A stretch of 64,000 bases of DNA from Onthophagus taurus (GCF_036711975.1 NW_027248940.1:6448001-6512000), one strand, 5' to 3'. Shown: positions 23,831 to 35,314, counted from the first letter of the stretch. A program made the numbers and translations. Notes: generated by a model from the letters alone, not told the origin.

Positions 23831-24291
23831 TGGACAAGCTTACAAAATTAAAGTTACGACGAAGTGTTTTCCAAAATCGTCTTACCGAGGCTCGAGACAG
23901 TGGTCAAACTGCTTCCGATGATTCCTCTCTACAACTCATCTTTCTTGAAAAAGCCAAACGTGCTGATAAAGCTTACGACGAATTTACAACCATTCACAAT
24001 CAAATTATAGGACTTATTGAAGAAACAGACTTTGATGATCAAGATAAAATTCGCAAAGATGTTGATACGGCCTATTTTACTATAAAGGCTCTCTTTCACA
24101 AAATGCAACAACCCGATGCTTCCGATTCTGTTCCAGCTCCGTCTACGCCTAAATTAAATAAAATTGTCATTCCTACTTTCGATGGAAATTATAAAAACTG
24201 GCCGACATTTTTTGATTTATTTAGAACGTTAATTCATGAAAACGATTCCTTGTCACCAGTGGCAAAGTATCAATATTTGCTTATTTCTTGA
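23830..24291 (+). CDS. gag: BEL gag N-terminal part (DUF1759-type), frameshifted
   Basis: Begins MDKLTKLKLRRSVFQNRLTE, with the helical N terminus usual for BEL gag, then the motif IVIPTFDGNYKNWPTFFDLF that defines the DUF1759/gag capsid region. The frame closes at a TGA at 24289, while the same protein continues in the overlapping frame (GEAFNLLKGLPVT). One base has therefore been lost or gained near 24285. In the family gag and pol form one polyprotein. Confidence 0.85.
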   Translation: MDKLTKLKLRRSVFQNRLTEARDSGQTASDDSSLQLIFLEKAKRADKAYDEFTTIHNQIIGLIEETDFDDQDKIRKDVDTAYFTIKALFHKMQQPDASDSVPAPSTPKLNKIVIPTFDGNYKNWPTFFDLFRTLIHENDSLSPVAKYQYLLIS

Positions 24292-27200
24292 AAGGAGAAG
24301 CGTTTAATTTGTTAAAGGGCCTTCCCGTCACAAATGAAAACTATTCCATTGCCTATACCACTTTAAAAGGAAGATATCAGAACAAGCGTCATTTGGCTAC
24401 GCTTTATTTTAACGAGATTATAAATTTAAAACCTGTTCATGATGAATCGTCCAAGTCTTTCCGACATTTTATTGATACCTTCAAAGAGAATGTTGAAGGG
24501 TTTCGATCGCTTAAGTTTCCCGTTCAATATTGGGATTTTCTCTTATTCAATCTTCTTCTTCTGAAGATCAACACCGCAACAAAGACGAAATTTGAATCCG
24601 AACACGCGTCAGTTGAAATTCCAACGTACACTCAATTAATTGATTTCCTGGAAAAGCAGGCAAAAGCTTTGAATTCAGTTTCACTCACGTCAAATGAAAA
24701 AACTCACCTGAATCAATCAAAATCGTCTCAAAATATTCGTAACAAGCCATCCATCAATCTGAAGGTTGAAGAGGCCACAAAAATTAAATGTGTGTTGTGT
24801 TCCCAATCACATCCATTATATCGATGTTCAACATTTCACGCAAAATCTGCAGCCGATAGATTATCATTTGCCAGAGACAACAACTTATGTCGCAATTGCC
24901 TTAATAACTCGCATCAAACAAATAGCTGTTCATCTACTCATCGCTGTAGAGTTTGCCATCAAAAACACCACAGCTCTTTACACTTCGATAATTCTAAATC
25001 GTCATTGGTTCACGTTGGAACTACAGCCTGTGATGTCAGTCAAACCTCCGACCCTACAAATCAACAGATTATTTTACCGATCGCCTTTTTGCAAATCAAA
25101 GATCGATTTGGTACCTTACATCTCGTTCGAGCCTTAATAGACTCAGGAAGTATGTCCAACTTCATTACAGCAAAACTTGCTAAAAAACTTCGTTTGCCTC
25201 GGACTCGAAATACTTCATTGGAAATCAGAGGCCTTAATTCTATGACTTCTGTATGCAACAAGGGAAAAGTTAAATGTTATGTTCAACCATGCCACACGTC
25301 ACAACCGTCTTTTGATTTTGATGCTATAATTACACCCAACATATGCTCTGATCAACCCACTTATCAAGACATTCAAATGGCTTATGAACATCTAAAAAAC
25401 TTAAATTTTCAAAAGGAATTTAAATCGAATCTTAAAGAAGTTGATTTACTTCTGGGTGCGGAATTAGTACCTCAAATCCTTACTAGTGGTCGTATACGAG
25501 GAGGTCCCAACGATCCAGTCGCAGTTGAATCCGTTTTCGGTTGGTTGCTTATGGGACGTTCTTCATTATCTTCATCGACACCAACATCAACTTGTTTGTC
25601 AACGATAGCTTCTTCATGTTCACTTGATCATACGATACAAAAGTTTTGGGAAATTGAGTCGATTCCCGTGAAATCTGTATTCACCCCGGAAGAAGAAGCC
25701 TGTGAAAACCATTTCCGAGATAATTATACACGTACGACTGGTGGTAGATTCATCGTTTCCTTACCCTTCAAGTCCAATAAACCTACACTGGGAGAATCCT
25801 ATCAAACTGCTCTCAAAAGATTTAAATCCTTAGAAAACCGTTTGCTCAAAAATCCTTCTTTACATGATGATTACATATCCTTTATGTCTGATTATCTTTC
25901 CTCCGGTCACATGTCTTTAAATACCGTCAGCTCACCTCTTTCCTCTGCCACATACTACATTCCTCATCATTGTGTAATGCGCGCAGAAAGCGCATCCACC
26001 AAGCTTCGTGTCGTCTTCGACGCCTCGGCGATATCTTCGAATGGGAAATCGTTAAACGATAACTTACTGATTGGTCCCAAGTTACAACAGGACATCGTCA
26101 AGGTTTTGCTTAATTTTCGATGTTACAAATTTGCCTTCACGTGCGACATAAAGCAGATGTACCGCCAAATTTTGATTTCCCCTAAAGATAGGAATTATCA
26201 ACGAATCCTTTGGCGATTCTCTCCTCAAGAGCCATTACAAGAATTCATTCTTAATACAGTTACGTATGGCGTATCATCGGCTCCGTTCTTAGCCCTGCGC
26301 ACTCTGTTGGAACTGGCTAATCTATATATTAATGAATATCCTTTAGCTGCAAATATCTTAAAAAATAATATCTACGTTGATGATATCGTCACTGGGACAA
26401 ATTCCATCAAAGAAGGTCTTACCTTACAAAAGGAATTAATCACACTTTTAAAAAAAGGAGGTTTTGAGCTGAGGAAGTGGGCCAGTAACTGCAACGAAAT
26501 CTTACGTACCAAGGTTCTGGGACTACAATGGGACCCCAATAGCGATATGTTTCACTATTCCTATTCTCCTCGTCCCTCACTTTCCACAAAACGATCTATT
26601 TTGTCTGACATTTCTCGCATCTATGACCCTTTGGGCTTTTTAACCCCCTGTACCTTTAAAGCAAAATGTTTTATTCAGCAACTTTGGCAACTGAATCTTG
26701 AGTGGGATGAAATTCCTCCATATCACATTGCTCAAAATTGGCAAGATTTTAGAGTTAAATTAAAATTATTATCTAACTTACGTGTACCACGCTTAATAAT
26801 TCCCGATGACTCAAACTCAATCCAACTTCATTTGTTTTGCGACGCTTCGCAAAGTGGCTACTGTGCGGTAGCATATTTTCGATGTGTTACACCTCAATCT
26901 GTGACGACTTCTTTTATCTGCGGTAAATCCCGCGTAGCTCCTCTTAAAACTCTCTCAGTCCCTCGACTTGAGCTTTGTGCAGCGGTATTGCTCGCCGATC
27001 TTTTAAAAATTATTCAGGAAAATCTATCTCCTGAAATTAAAATAACCTCTGTTACCGCCTGGTCAGATTCCCAGGTTGTTTTAAATTGGGTAACTTCTTT
27101 ACCTCACAAATGGAAAGTATTTGTATCTAATCGGGTGAGCCACATTCAGGAAATATTACCTTCAACCTCATGGAAATATGTCCCATCGTCGGACAATCCA

Positions 27201-28859
27201 GCTGATTGTGGTTCCCGTGGTCTGTTTCCGGACCAGCTGTCCTCATTTAATTTATGGTGGAACGGCCCCACTTGGCTAATCTCTGATTCTTACTCTTGGC
27301 CATCTCAGATCATGTGTAATCTAAATGATCAAGAATTGATCAATGAACAAAAACCTATCGTAGTTAACTTAATAGAAAATTCTACAAACTTTATCGATAA
27401 TTTACTTACTAACATTTCTTCTTTATCAAAGATTAAAAGAATTGTAGCTTATGTGCTGCGATTTATACTTAGAACTAGAAAACAGAAGTCCTTATTCTCC
27501 GTTTCATTGTCTCAATTTGAGCTCCAAAAGGCTCTACACGTTCTTGTTAAACATGTTCAGCGTGAACATTTTTCTGAGATCTTTACTGCTATTCTCAAAT
27601 CTAAAAAACTTCCAAAACCCATTCGTAAACTCGTTCCTTTTCTTGATCGGGATGGGTTGCTCAGGGTGGGTGGACGGTTAAAACATTCTGAAGTGTCATA
27701 CGAACAAAAACATCCGTTATTATTGCCGCGTGATTCTCGGTTGAGTGAATTAGTTATTGAAGATACTCACCGCGAGTTTTTGCATCCTGGACATCGTACT
27801 CTGCACGCACTTCTGGCTCAGCAGTTCTGGATTCTGTCACCGCGACGAGCTATTCATCGAGTCATTTCCGGATGTATGAAATGTGTTCGAGCTGATCCCA
27901 AGACGCAGATTCCATTGATGGCTAATCTTCCCAGTTACCGATTCTCTGAACTGAAAGCCTTTTACGTATCTGGGGTGGACTTTGCCGGCCCAATATTTAC
28001 TACAATGCATCGCTCTCGTGGCGTACGGTCTGTAAAGTCGTACATTTGCGTTTTTGTTTGTGCGTCCACTAAAGCCGTACACTTAGAGTTAGTTTCAGAC
28101 TTATCGACAGACGCCTTTATCGCTGCTCTCCGACGCTTTCTATCTCGTAGAGGACATTGCTCGATGTTATTTAGCGACCAAGGAACAAACTTTGTGGGAG
28201 CTGACAACAAACTTCGTGAATTGGCCGCAGCAACTGGTACCTCCTTTGGGATCAACTGGCACTTTAATCCTCCCGGAGGCCCCCATTTCAATGGATTATC
28301 TGAGGCGGGAGTAAAATCGGTGAAAAACCATCTCACAAGAGTTATCGGAGAGCAGATACTTACATTCGAAGAAATGTACACCGTCTTAACACAAGTGGAA
28401 GCAGTATTAAATTCAAGGCCGTTGTATCCGATGTCAGGTGATGCAAATGACTTACAACCCTTAACCCCCGCGCATTTTTTAGTTTTAGGTCCACTTAATT
28501 CCGAATTACCGGAACCTAACCTTACAAAACGACCGTTAAATCGTCTTGACCGTTGGAACCTAATCCAAAGGATGGTCCAAGATTTCTGGGGGCGCTGGCG
28601 TGACGAGTATTTGCACACACTACAACAGAGACACAAATGGTCGGAAAATTCTCCAGGAAATAACGTTGGAGACCTTGTTGTTATAAAACACGACCAAAAA
28701 CCGCCACTTCAATGGACATTTGGGCGCGTATGCGACATCCACCCTGGCCAAGATGGACTCGTTCGCGTCGTATCTGTTAACACCACCAATGGCGTTTTGG
28801 TTCGACCTGTTTCAAAGATTTGTTTGTTACCAAAAAAGAATCGTGATAATTGTAATTAA
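24288..28859 (+). CDS. pol: BEL/Pao gag-pol polyprotein (1523 aa)
   Basis: An uninterrupted frame covers the rest of the polyprotein. It holds the gag C terminus, Cys/His zinc knuckles (CVLCSQSHPLYRC, CRNCLNNSHQTNSC, CRVCHQKHH), an aspartic protease (VRALIDSGSMSNFI near residue 284), and a reverse transcriptase (VVFDASA, CDIKQMYRQI, active site YVDDIVTG near residue 696). RNase H follows (LHLFCDASQSGYCA, WSDSQVVLNW), then integrase with an H2C2 zinc site (HPGHRTLHALLAQQFW, CMKCVRA) and a DDE core (GVDFAGP, SDQGTNFVG, LSEAGVKSVK), and last a DUF5641-like tail. Full length and intact apart from the frameshift at its start, so it is a fairly recent copy. Confidence 0.95.
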   Translation: MKGEAFNLLKGLPVTNENYSIAYTTLKGRYQNKRHLATLYFNEIINLKPVHDESSKSFRHFIDTFKENVEGFRSLKFPVQYWDFLLFNLLLLKINTATKTKFESEHASVEIPTYTQLIDFLEKQAKALNSVSLTSNEKTHLNQSKSSQNIRNKPSINLKVEEATKIKCVLCSQSHPLYRCSTFHAKSAADRLSFARDNNLCRNCLNNSHQTNSCSSTHRCRVCHQKHHSSLHFDNSKSSLVHVGTTACDVSQTSDPTNQQIILPIAFLQIKDRFGTLHLVRALIDSGSMSNFITAKLAKKLRLPRTRNTSLEIRGLNSMTSVCNKGKVKCYVQPCHTSQPSFDFDAIITPNICSDQPTYQDIQMAYEHLKNLNFQKEFKSNLKEVDLLLGAELVPQILTSGRIRGGPNDPVAVESVFGWLLMGRSSLSSSTPTSTCLSTIASSCSLDHTIQKFWEIESIPVKSVFTPEEEACENHFRDNYTRTTGGRFIVSLPFKSNKPTLGESYQTALKRFKSLENRLLKNPSLHDDYISFMSDYLSSGHMSLNTVSSPLSSATYYIPHHCVMRAESASTKLRVVFDASAISSNGKSLNDNLLIGPKLQQDIVKVLLNFRCYKFAFTCDIKQMYRQILISPKDRNYQRILWRFSPQEPLQEFILNTVTYGVSSAPFLALRTLLELANLYINEYPLAANILKNNIYVDDIVTGTNSIKEGLTLQKELITLLKKGGFELRKWASNCNEILRTKVLGLQWDPNSDMFHYSYSPRPSLSTKRSILSDISRIYDPLGFLTPCTFKAKCFIQQLWQLNLEWDEIPPYHIAQNWQDFRVKLKLLSNLRVPRLIIPDDSNSIQLHLFCDASQSGYCAVAYFRCVTPQSVTTSFICGKSRVAPLKTLSVPRLELCAAVLLADLLKIIQENLSPEIKITSVTAWSDSQVVLNWVTSLPHKWKVFVSNRVSHIQEILPSTSWKYVPSSDNPADCGSRGLFPDQLSSFNLWWNGPTWLISDSYSWPSQIMCNLNDQELINEQKPIVVNLIENSTNFIDNLLTNISSLSKIKRIVAYVLRFILRTRKQKSLFSVSLSQFELQKALHVLVKHVQREHFSEIFTAILKSKKLPKPIRKLVPFLDRDGLLRVGGRLKHSEVSYEQKHPLLLPRDSRLSELVIEDTHREFLHPGHRTLHALLAQQFWILSPRRAIHRVISGCMKCVRADPKTQIPLMANLPSYRFSELKAFYVSGVDFAGPIFTTMHRSRGVRSVKSYICVFVCASTKAVHLELVSDLSTDAFIAALRRFLSRRGHCSMLFSDQGTNFVGADNKLRELAAATGTSFGINWHFNPPGGPHFNGLSEAGVKSVKNHLTRVIGEQILTFEEMYTVLTQVEAVLNSRPLYPMSGDANDLQPLTPAHFLVLGPLNSELPEPNLTKRPLNRLDRWNLIQRMVQDFWGRWRDEYLHTLQQRHKWSENSPGNNVGDLVVIKHDQKPPLQWTFGRVCDIHPGQDGLVRVVSVNTTNGVLVRPVSKICLLPKKNRDNCN

Positions 28860-28956
28860 TTTATACTTAATCTATTCGTTGTACTCTTCGTTTCATTATT
28901 TTGTTCACTAGTCACTTTAATTGTTGTTAAAATTATATTAATTTTGGTGGGTGGAA

Positions 28957-29172
28957 TGTTCATGCAAGAACGCATTGTCGAACCTCGAACGCGCATGATC
29001 CACTCGGGGGCGTGCGCCCTCAAACGTTATCCTCACCTTTATCATTATCGATAAATCGTTCGCGCGCACCAGTCGAATTTAAATGTAAAGAAAAGGTAGT
29101 GAGTGACAATATACATATATATATACGTAAGACAATTTTATCTTTTTATTTTCATATTTATTAACAAAACAG
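28957..29172 (+). repeat. Putative BEL 3' LTR
   Basis: Starts TGTTCATGCAAGAACG right after a purine tract, as expected for a 3' LTR. The right edge is set only by where Polinton-type coding sequence begins. No second LTR exists in the window to confirm it. Confidence 0.45.
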
Positions 29173-29234
29173 AAATCAGCACCTCGTTAATTACCCAGCT
29201 TATTGCTGCGCGTACAGATGAAATTTCATCAAAA

Positions 29235-32200
29235 ATGTCAGAATTCCAGGAACGAGATTCAGGTAAGCGTAATGTGACATAATATACCTATATATTAAAA
29301 AATAAATGTTTCAATATTTTATTTAGGATGGACTTTAATGCAAATTCTCTATATGGAGTTAAATTTAAACAAATATAATCCTATCAGAGCATCTAATTAC
29401 ATCGATCTACCATCGCAAATAAAAGCAAAGCGTGCTGTGATAAATATACAAAACGTGGATGATAAATGTTTTGCAGGGGCTGTAACATCCGCACTACATG
29501 AACCGAACGGTTTACCACAGAGGACATCTTCGTATCCGAATTACCTAGACTGCGGCTTAGACTATTCAAATATTGTTTTTCCAGTTAAATTACGAGATAT
29601 ACCTGTATTTGAAAAGCAGAACAAACTATCTATTAATGTATATGGAATAAATGAGTATTTTAAAGACGGTGTTATGAATTATGACATAATTACAATGTAT
29701 ATATGTCGACAAAAAGAAGAAAGACATATAAATTTATTATTGGTTACAAATGATTCCGGGAATAGTCACTATTGTTGGATAAAAAATCTGTCTCGATTAC
29801 TATCATCGCAAGCATCGCAGAATGGTCATGAAAAGTATATTTGCGACGGATGCTTGGTATTCTTTACGTCAGAAAATAAACTTATCCGTCATCAAAGTGA
29901 CGATTGCAGCAAGGTAAGGGCAATTTTACCAACAACAAATTTGAAAATAAATAAATATGGAAATGAAGAAAAGGAAAATATACTACAGTTCGAAAATTTT
30001 GAACGACAATTAAAAATACCGTTCGTGGTGTATGCAGATTTTGAAGCATTACAGAAACCGATCGCCGATGCGGAAGCAACAGAACTTAACGATGATAATT
30101 CATACTCCGTCAAATGTTTCACACACGAACCTTATGCATTTGCATATTATATAAAATGTTCATATGACGAATCATTGTCGAAGTTTGAAATATATCGCGG
30201 ATGTAATGCTGCTCAAATTTTCATGAGCAAGTTGGAACATGACGTTCTGAATATATACAAAAATTATTTAAGCCAACCAAAAGAAATGCTCCCATTACCA
30301 CCTATAGATAGATTAATACATGAGATGCAGGATATCTGTCACATTTGTTCGCACAAAATAAAAGAAGGTTATAAAGTGTGCGATCATGATCACCTAACTG
30401 GGTTGTATAGAGGACCCGCACATGCTGTATGTAACATCAATTATCAATTACCAAAGTTCATACCGATATTCTTTCACAATCTTTCGAACTACGATTGTCA
30501 TATGTTTGTGAAAGATATGGCATTAAAAGAAGAAGATGTGGACGTTATAGCACAGAATAAAGAAAAGTATATATCATTTTCGAAAAAAATTATCGTAGGA
30601 GAAAACATTGACAGCAAGGGAAAGCTAAGGCGGGTTCATATGAAATTGAGATTTGTGGATTCATTTAGGTTTATGGCTTTATCGCTAGAGAAGTTGGGTT
30701 CATTTTTGGAAGACAACCAATGCGTTCAAATCAGAAAATATTTTAGGAACAAAGAACAGTTTCGACTTATACGTCAGAAAGGAGTTTTTCCGTATTCCTT
30801 TGTGGATTCATTCGAAAAGCTGAATCTTACCGCTCTGCCAGATCGAAGTAGTTTTTACAATACTTTATGCGACGATAGTATAACCGAAGAAAATTATTGT
30901 CGTGCACAAACGGTGTGGAACTTATTTAACTGTCGCACTTTAGGCGAATATAGCGACATTTATTTAACGTCTGACGTTTTACTTTTGGCGGACGTATTTG
31001 AGAATTTCCGAACCATCTCGATGAAGTATTACTCTTTAGATCCATGTCATTACTTCACAGCGCCGGGCTTCGGTTGGGATGCATTATTACGAATGACAGG
31101 GGTAAAATTAGAATTATTAACGGACATAGACATGTTACACTTCTTTAAAAATGGTATTCGCGGTGGATTAAGTATGTGCACTAAACGCAGTGCGAAGGCT
31201 AACAATAAATTAATGATGGAATTTGATGAAACCAAAGACCCATCTTATATTTTGTATCTCGACGCTACGAATTTGTATGGACACGCAATGAGACGAAAAT
31301 TACCGACGGGGGGATTTCGATGGCTATCAGGTGAAGAGATTCAAAAGTTAGATATTTACAATACGGAAGACGATTCCGAAAAGGGTTACGTGTTCGAGGT
31401 AGATTTAGAGTATCCGGAAGCAATACATGATGAACACAACGATTTGCCATTTTGTCCAGAACGGATTGTACCCCCAGGTTCAAAAAATGCAAAGTTAATA
31501 GCAAATTTGGAAAATAAAACAAAATACATCATTCATTACGTGAATCTAAAGCAGTGTATCAAGTTCGGATTGAAACTAATGACGATTTACAGAGTATTAG
31601 AATTTAAACAATCCAACTGGATGCGGAGCTACATCGATTTCAATTCCGATAAACGTGCGAAAGCTAAGAATGAATTTGCAAAAAAACATTACAAAGCAAT
31701 GAATAACATCGTATACGGTAAGACAATGGAAAATGTGGAAAAGCGAGTGGATATAAGACTAGTTACCCACTGGGAATGTCGTCATAAGAAACCGGGCGTG
31801 GAAGCCCTAATAGCTAAACCAAATTTTAAATCTTCGAAAATATTTTGCGATAATTTGATAGCCGTTCAATTGAACGTCGCGGAAGTTCGTTATTGCAAAC
31901 CGCTGTATGTGGGTTTCAGTATATTAGAGCTTTCGAAAACCGTAATGTACAGCTTCTTCTATGATTACTTAAAAGTTAAATATGGAAATAACATAACACT
32001 TTTATACACCGATACTGATTCCCTAATCCTAGAAATTACTACTCCCAATGTATATGAGGATATAAAAGAAAATATTGAATTTTTTGACACGTCCAATTAT
32101 CCGTTAGAGAATATACACAATATACCTCGCGGTCGATCTGTGTTGGGAGGAATGAAAGATGAATATCCAAACAGGTGCATAACGTCATTTGTTGGAACAG

Positions 32201-32499
32201 GAGCTAAGGCGTACTGCATCACCTTGTTGAATGATAATGTAAAAAAGGCTAAAGGAGTAAAGAAATATGTTATAGATAAACATTTAAGCGTGACCGATTA
32301 TAAACGTGTGGTTGAATGTGGCGGATCGGTTCATAAAAAAATGTACATTTTTAAGTCAGAATTTCATACTATGTATACCGAATTAAAGAATAAAATTGCT
32401 CTTTCATCGTGCGATGATAAACGATACATATTACCGAACGGATGTAATACTTTGGCGTGGGGTCATTGGTTGATAAAAAGATTGAATGCGAATAAATGA
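29235..32499 (+). CDS. polB: Polinton DNA polymerase B, spliced, N terminus lost
   Basis: Family B polymerase of the protein-primed kind, which replicates the element. The first exon (open before 29235 to 29262, with SEFQERDSG) joins 29327-32499 across a 64-bp GT-AG intron (29263-29326); phase is kept through the usual SGWTL motif. In the large exon: a Cys/His finger (CDGCLVFFTSENKLIRH) and exonuclease motifs VVYADFEAL, FFHNLSNYDCHMF and YLTSDVLLLADVF. The polymerase motifs are A YLDATNLYGHAM, B KAMNNIVYGKTMENV and C LYTDTDSLIL (near residue 890). All catalytic residues look intact. The usual N-terminal few hundred residues are missing, since BEL sequence lies directly upstream. Confidence 0.93.
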
Positions 32500-32601
32500 A
32501 TTTAATTTAAAAAAAATTGTAAAGAATAATAATAATAATGTATTTGTAATGTTCGATTGTTAATAAAGTCTTGTAAACTTTTAAATAGGTCTTTATACGT
32601 T

Positions 32602-33537
32602 TTAAAGAACGTTAGTTTTTGAGATCCAAGAATTATGAGACGGACCTAATCCTAACCGTTTCACAAACACTTGATTTCCTTTTCGCCGTAGCACTTTTTC
32701 CACCAAGTAGACGTCAGGATATTTAACTTTTTGTAATTCCTCTCGATAAAAACCACCCATAATTTTTTCATTGGATGCATCTTTGAGCAGATATGTTGTT
32801 GGGAAAGTATTACGAACAGAATGTATTGTAAACACTTCGTTAGACCAATTGGGAGTATAGTTTTTGGTGAAGGTGTGTCGATGCTTGCTCACTCTGACGT
32901 GATCACCGACATTAAATTTTTAGGTATAAGGATCGGCAATTTTTATGTAATTATAAACAGTTTTTAACAGTGTCGGTGCGTTTCTGTTTTTTACCTCGCT
33001 AGGTTTCATTCCTATCGTCCTGTGAACTTGGTTGTTATAATCCAGAATTAATTTGGGAAGCAATTCCAACCAACGATAGTTACCTTGCATACTAAATTCT
33101 TTCCACATTTTTTCTTTTATTGTTCTATTAAACCGTTCAACAATAGAACTCTTTAAATTGGAAAATGAACTGTAGTGATTGATGTGATATCGTGACATGA
33201 GCTTTTTAAAATCCTCATTGTAAAATTCTTTTCCGTTATCCGTTTGCAGATTCTTCGGTATGTTTTTCCGCTTTTCCGATAGAATTGTTTCCATAGCTCG
33301 CGTAACTTCTTTGCCAGTTTTGTTTTTTAGTGGTACAGCCCATCCATACTTTGAGAAAGCATTAATAACTGTTAGAATATATTTAAAATTACCATTTGCT
33401 TTTGAATAAGGTATCATCTCCACTAAATCAGCTTGAAATAAGTCCGTTAAACCTTTTATAATAACACGTCTGCGTTTATACTTTTTCCTCGCGGACGCGT
33501 GCAACTCGTTTACGACGGACCTTTCAATATCGCTCAT
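32602..33537 (-). pseudogene. int: Polinton integrase with one in-frame stop
   Basis: Retroviral-type integrase that inserts the element. DDE residues are visible at D37 (LFQADLVEM), D100 (LQTDNGKEF) and E134 (SSIVERFNRT), followed by LDYNNQVHRTIGMKPSEV. The frame stops at TAA 32920-32922 after residue 205, and the same frame resumes downstream to 32602 with the C-terminal domain (PNWSNEVFTI, FYREELQKV). Only this one codon separates the two parts. The start ATG (33535-33537) overlaps the upstream gene's TGA in an ATGA arrangement. The protein is probably dead unless the stop is read through. Confidence 0.9.
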
Positions 33538-33959
33538 TTTATGGATATTTCAATGAGCAGTTCTACCATAAATGGTTTCTTGAGTAAAGTGGTCTTCGTT
33601 GTGGGCTTGCAAACTATTTTATCTCCAAAGGAGAGAACATTTAACTTTTTATTTGGATCGAAGATACTCCCGTTAATAATCATTTCAACGTCTCCTTCAA
33701 ATCGGTATTTCACTATTTCACCAATATATAAAAAGTTTATATACTTACTTACGTAACCTAAATTTTGAATAATCTAATAATTATCCGTTGTATCCGTAGT
33801 TCCATCTCCGCTAAACGTAAGTATTGTTGGTTGTTTGAAATATAGTTGTAAGTTTTCACGTTTATTAAAATGAGCAGCAATGTTGTGTCCGTGTACGTGT
33901 TTACCAAACTTATCGATCGTCATACTAGACGAATGTTTTCCGAACTTGCTTAAACTCAT
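33534..33959 (-). pseudogene. Hypothetical Polinton protein, one in-frame TAG
   Basis: Begins MSLSKFGKHSSSMTIDKFGK and runs 61 codons to TAG at 33774-33776. The same frame then stays open for about 79 more codons (GYVSKYINFLYIGEIVKYRF, VLSFGDKIVCKPTTKT) to TGA 33534-33536, which overlaps the integrase start. The FGKH N-terminal motif occurs in short uncharacterised Polinton proteins I remember, but I cannot name a function. Coding in both halves and the tight overlap argue it was one gene. Confidence 0.6.
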
Positions 33960-34028
33960 CTGCTCTAGTTCACAAACGTCGGTGTTTTAAAACAAAAAAT
34001 GTGAGAGTCGTATATTTATGATAATATT

Positions 34029-35192
34029 TTAACGTATAATCTCGGCCTCTGTTAGCTCCGATATTATTGATGATATTTCATTGACATGTGCAGAATGACC
34101 TGCAGTTTGCGAGGCTATCAACAAACGCAGTCTGTCGACAAGTTCGTTGGGATCGTCCCAATACTCGTATTCGATAAGAGCCCCAGGAACGACTTGTTTT
34201 TGTAATGCACCACCGACTTTTTTCTTCGGATTCGGCCAGTATTTAGCCCAATGCACCTTGGGTTTGTTACCTTCAACGATAGGCTTGATAATATTCTGAA
34301 ATTTCTCACTGTCGTCCTCAGTAGTCATACCTGCCTCTGGAATGTAATTAATGTACGGAGCATTTGAACGTAGTAAGATATCTTTGTAGTTGCGCATGTC
34401 CTGAATTGTAAATTTGCCCGGTTCGTTTTTAAATAGTAAATCATATAAACCAACGGTTCCCGTATATTTGAAGTTTCCAACGTGAATATCCTGATCCTCA
34501 AAGTGAACAGGACTGACTCCAATGTAGAAACCTTCGGAAGTTTCGCGAACACCGTATAAACGATCATAATCATCTTTTAAATCAGTTGTTAAACCAACAA
34601 TATACGTTCTGGGCAAAGGATGAAACTGAGTCAAAGCGGCTTGTACCTCTGGAGACTCCAATCTTTCTTCTATTTCATCTTTAAGTCGTTCTATTCGATT
34701 ATGTGCGTCCGAAATAAGAGCTCCGGTATCCTCGCTAGAATCGAGGAGTTCTTCTTCTTCGCCCGGCGAAACTTCATATACTTCTTCTTCTGCATGAGCT
34801 AATGGACCAAGAGGAGAAGACGTGGGAGAAGATACCAACCTTTTTTCAGGAGTCGATGTAGCAAATTTTCGTCGTTGTTCTTTTAATGGAACTTTCGGTT
34901 TTCGAATAAAATATTCGGTCTCGGTTTTAGCTGGTACGTCAGAAATATCCGGCGAGTAGCGTTGTATCTTAGATATCAATTTTTCTTCTTTTGGAGATAA
35001 ACTTCGTTTTGGAATGGATAGTAAAGGCGCAGTGTCAAGTTTTGCGACAATATCCTGTAAGGGCCTTGCGATGGGTGCATATGCGGTTTCCGACCGAATC
35101 CTTGACTCCTCTAAGTCTTCTTTTAAAGAACGAATTTTGTCTCTCACGACTTCTCGTGCCGCGATAAGTTCTGCTGCTATCGTCTTGTTCAT
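34029..35192 (-). CDS. Uncharacterised Polinton protein (387 aa)
   Basis: Intact frame. The N terminus (about residues 1-45) is charged and probably coiled-coil (REVVRDKIRSLKEDLEESRI). The middle is disordered, rich in S/P/E (EEEVYEVSPGEEEELLDSSE). The C-terminal half is a conserved globular block: RTYIVGLTTDLKDDYDRLYG, FYIGVSPVHFEDQDIHVGNF, YTGTVGLYDLLF and YINYIPEAG. This block is widespread in insect Polinton-like loci and resembles what Pfam has as a domain of unknown function (DUF8207, from memory). A structural or virion role is only an inference from its place between integrase and ATPase. Confidence 0.8.
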   Translation of the reverse strand: MNKTIAAELIAAREVVRDKIRSLKEDLEESRIRSETAYAPIARPLQDIVAKLDTAPLLSIPKRSLSPKEEKLISKIQRYSPDISDVPAKTETEYFIRKPKVPLKEQRRKFATSTPEKRLVSSPTSSPLGPLAHAEEEVYEVSPGEEEELLDSSEDTGALISDAHNRIERLKDEIEERLESPEVQAALTQFHPLPRTYIVGLTTDLKDDYDRLYGVRETSEGFYIGVSPVHFEDQDIHVGNFKYTGTVGLYDLLFKNEPGKFTIQDMRNYKDILLRSNAPYINYIPEAGMTTEDDSEKFQNIIKPIVEGNKPKVHWAKYWPNPKKKVGGALQKQVVPGALIEYEYWDDPNELVDRLRLLIASQTAGHSAHVNEISSIISELTEAEIIR

Positions 35193-35314
35193 TGTATGAT
35201 GTATGTGAAGTTACTACGAACTGTACAGCTGAAGTCGTTAGTTATAAACTTCAATGAATTTATCAAAACCCTTACGGTAACGTCCCTTAGATACACTACA
35301 ATCTAAATCAATAA

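Larger units (their letters stand above)
23337..29172 (+). mobile_element. BEL/Pao LTR retrotransposon, 5' LTR not found
   Basis: It contains a tandem-repeat leader, gag, a complete pol and a putative 3' LTR start at 28957. A purine-rich tract (ggtgggtggaa) precedes TGTTCATGCAAGAACG, and BEL/roo LTRs also begin TGTTC. No matching 5' LTR lies before 23337, so the copy is 5'-truncated or rearranged where it meets the dispersed repeat. Its 3' end joins the N-terminal coding part of the Polinton polymerase. The 3' boundary near 29172 is a guess. Confidence 0.75.

Noticed and set aside
27962-28636. 224-codon minus ORF opposite BEL pol
   Set aside because: Shadow of the integrase coding strand.
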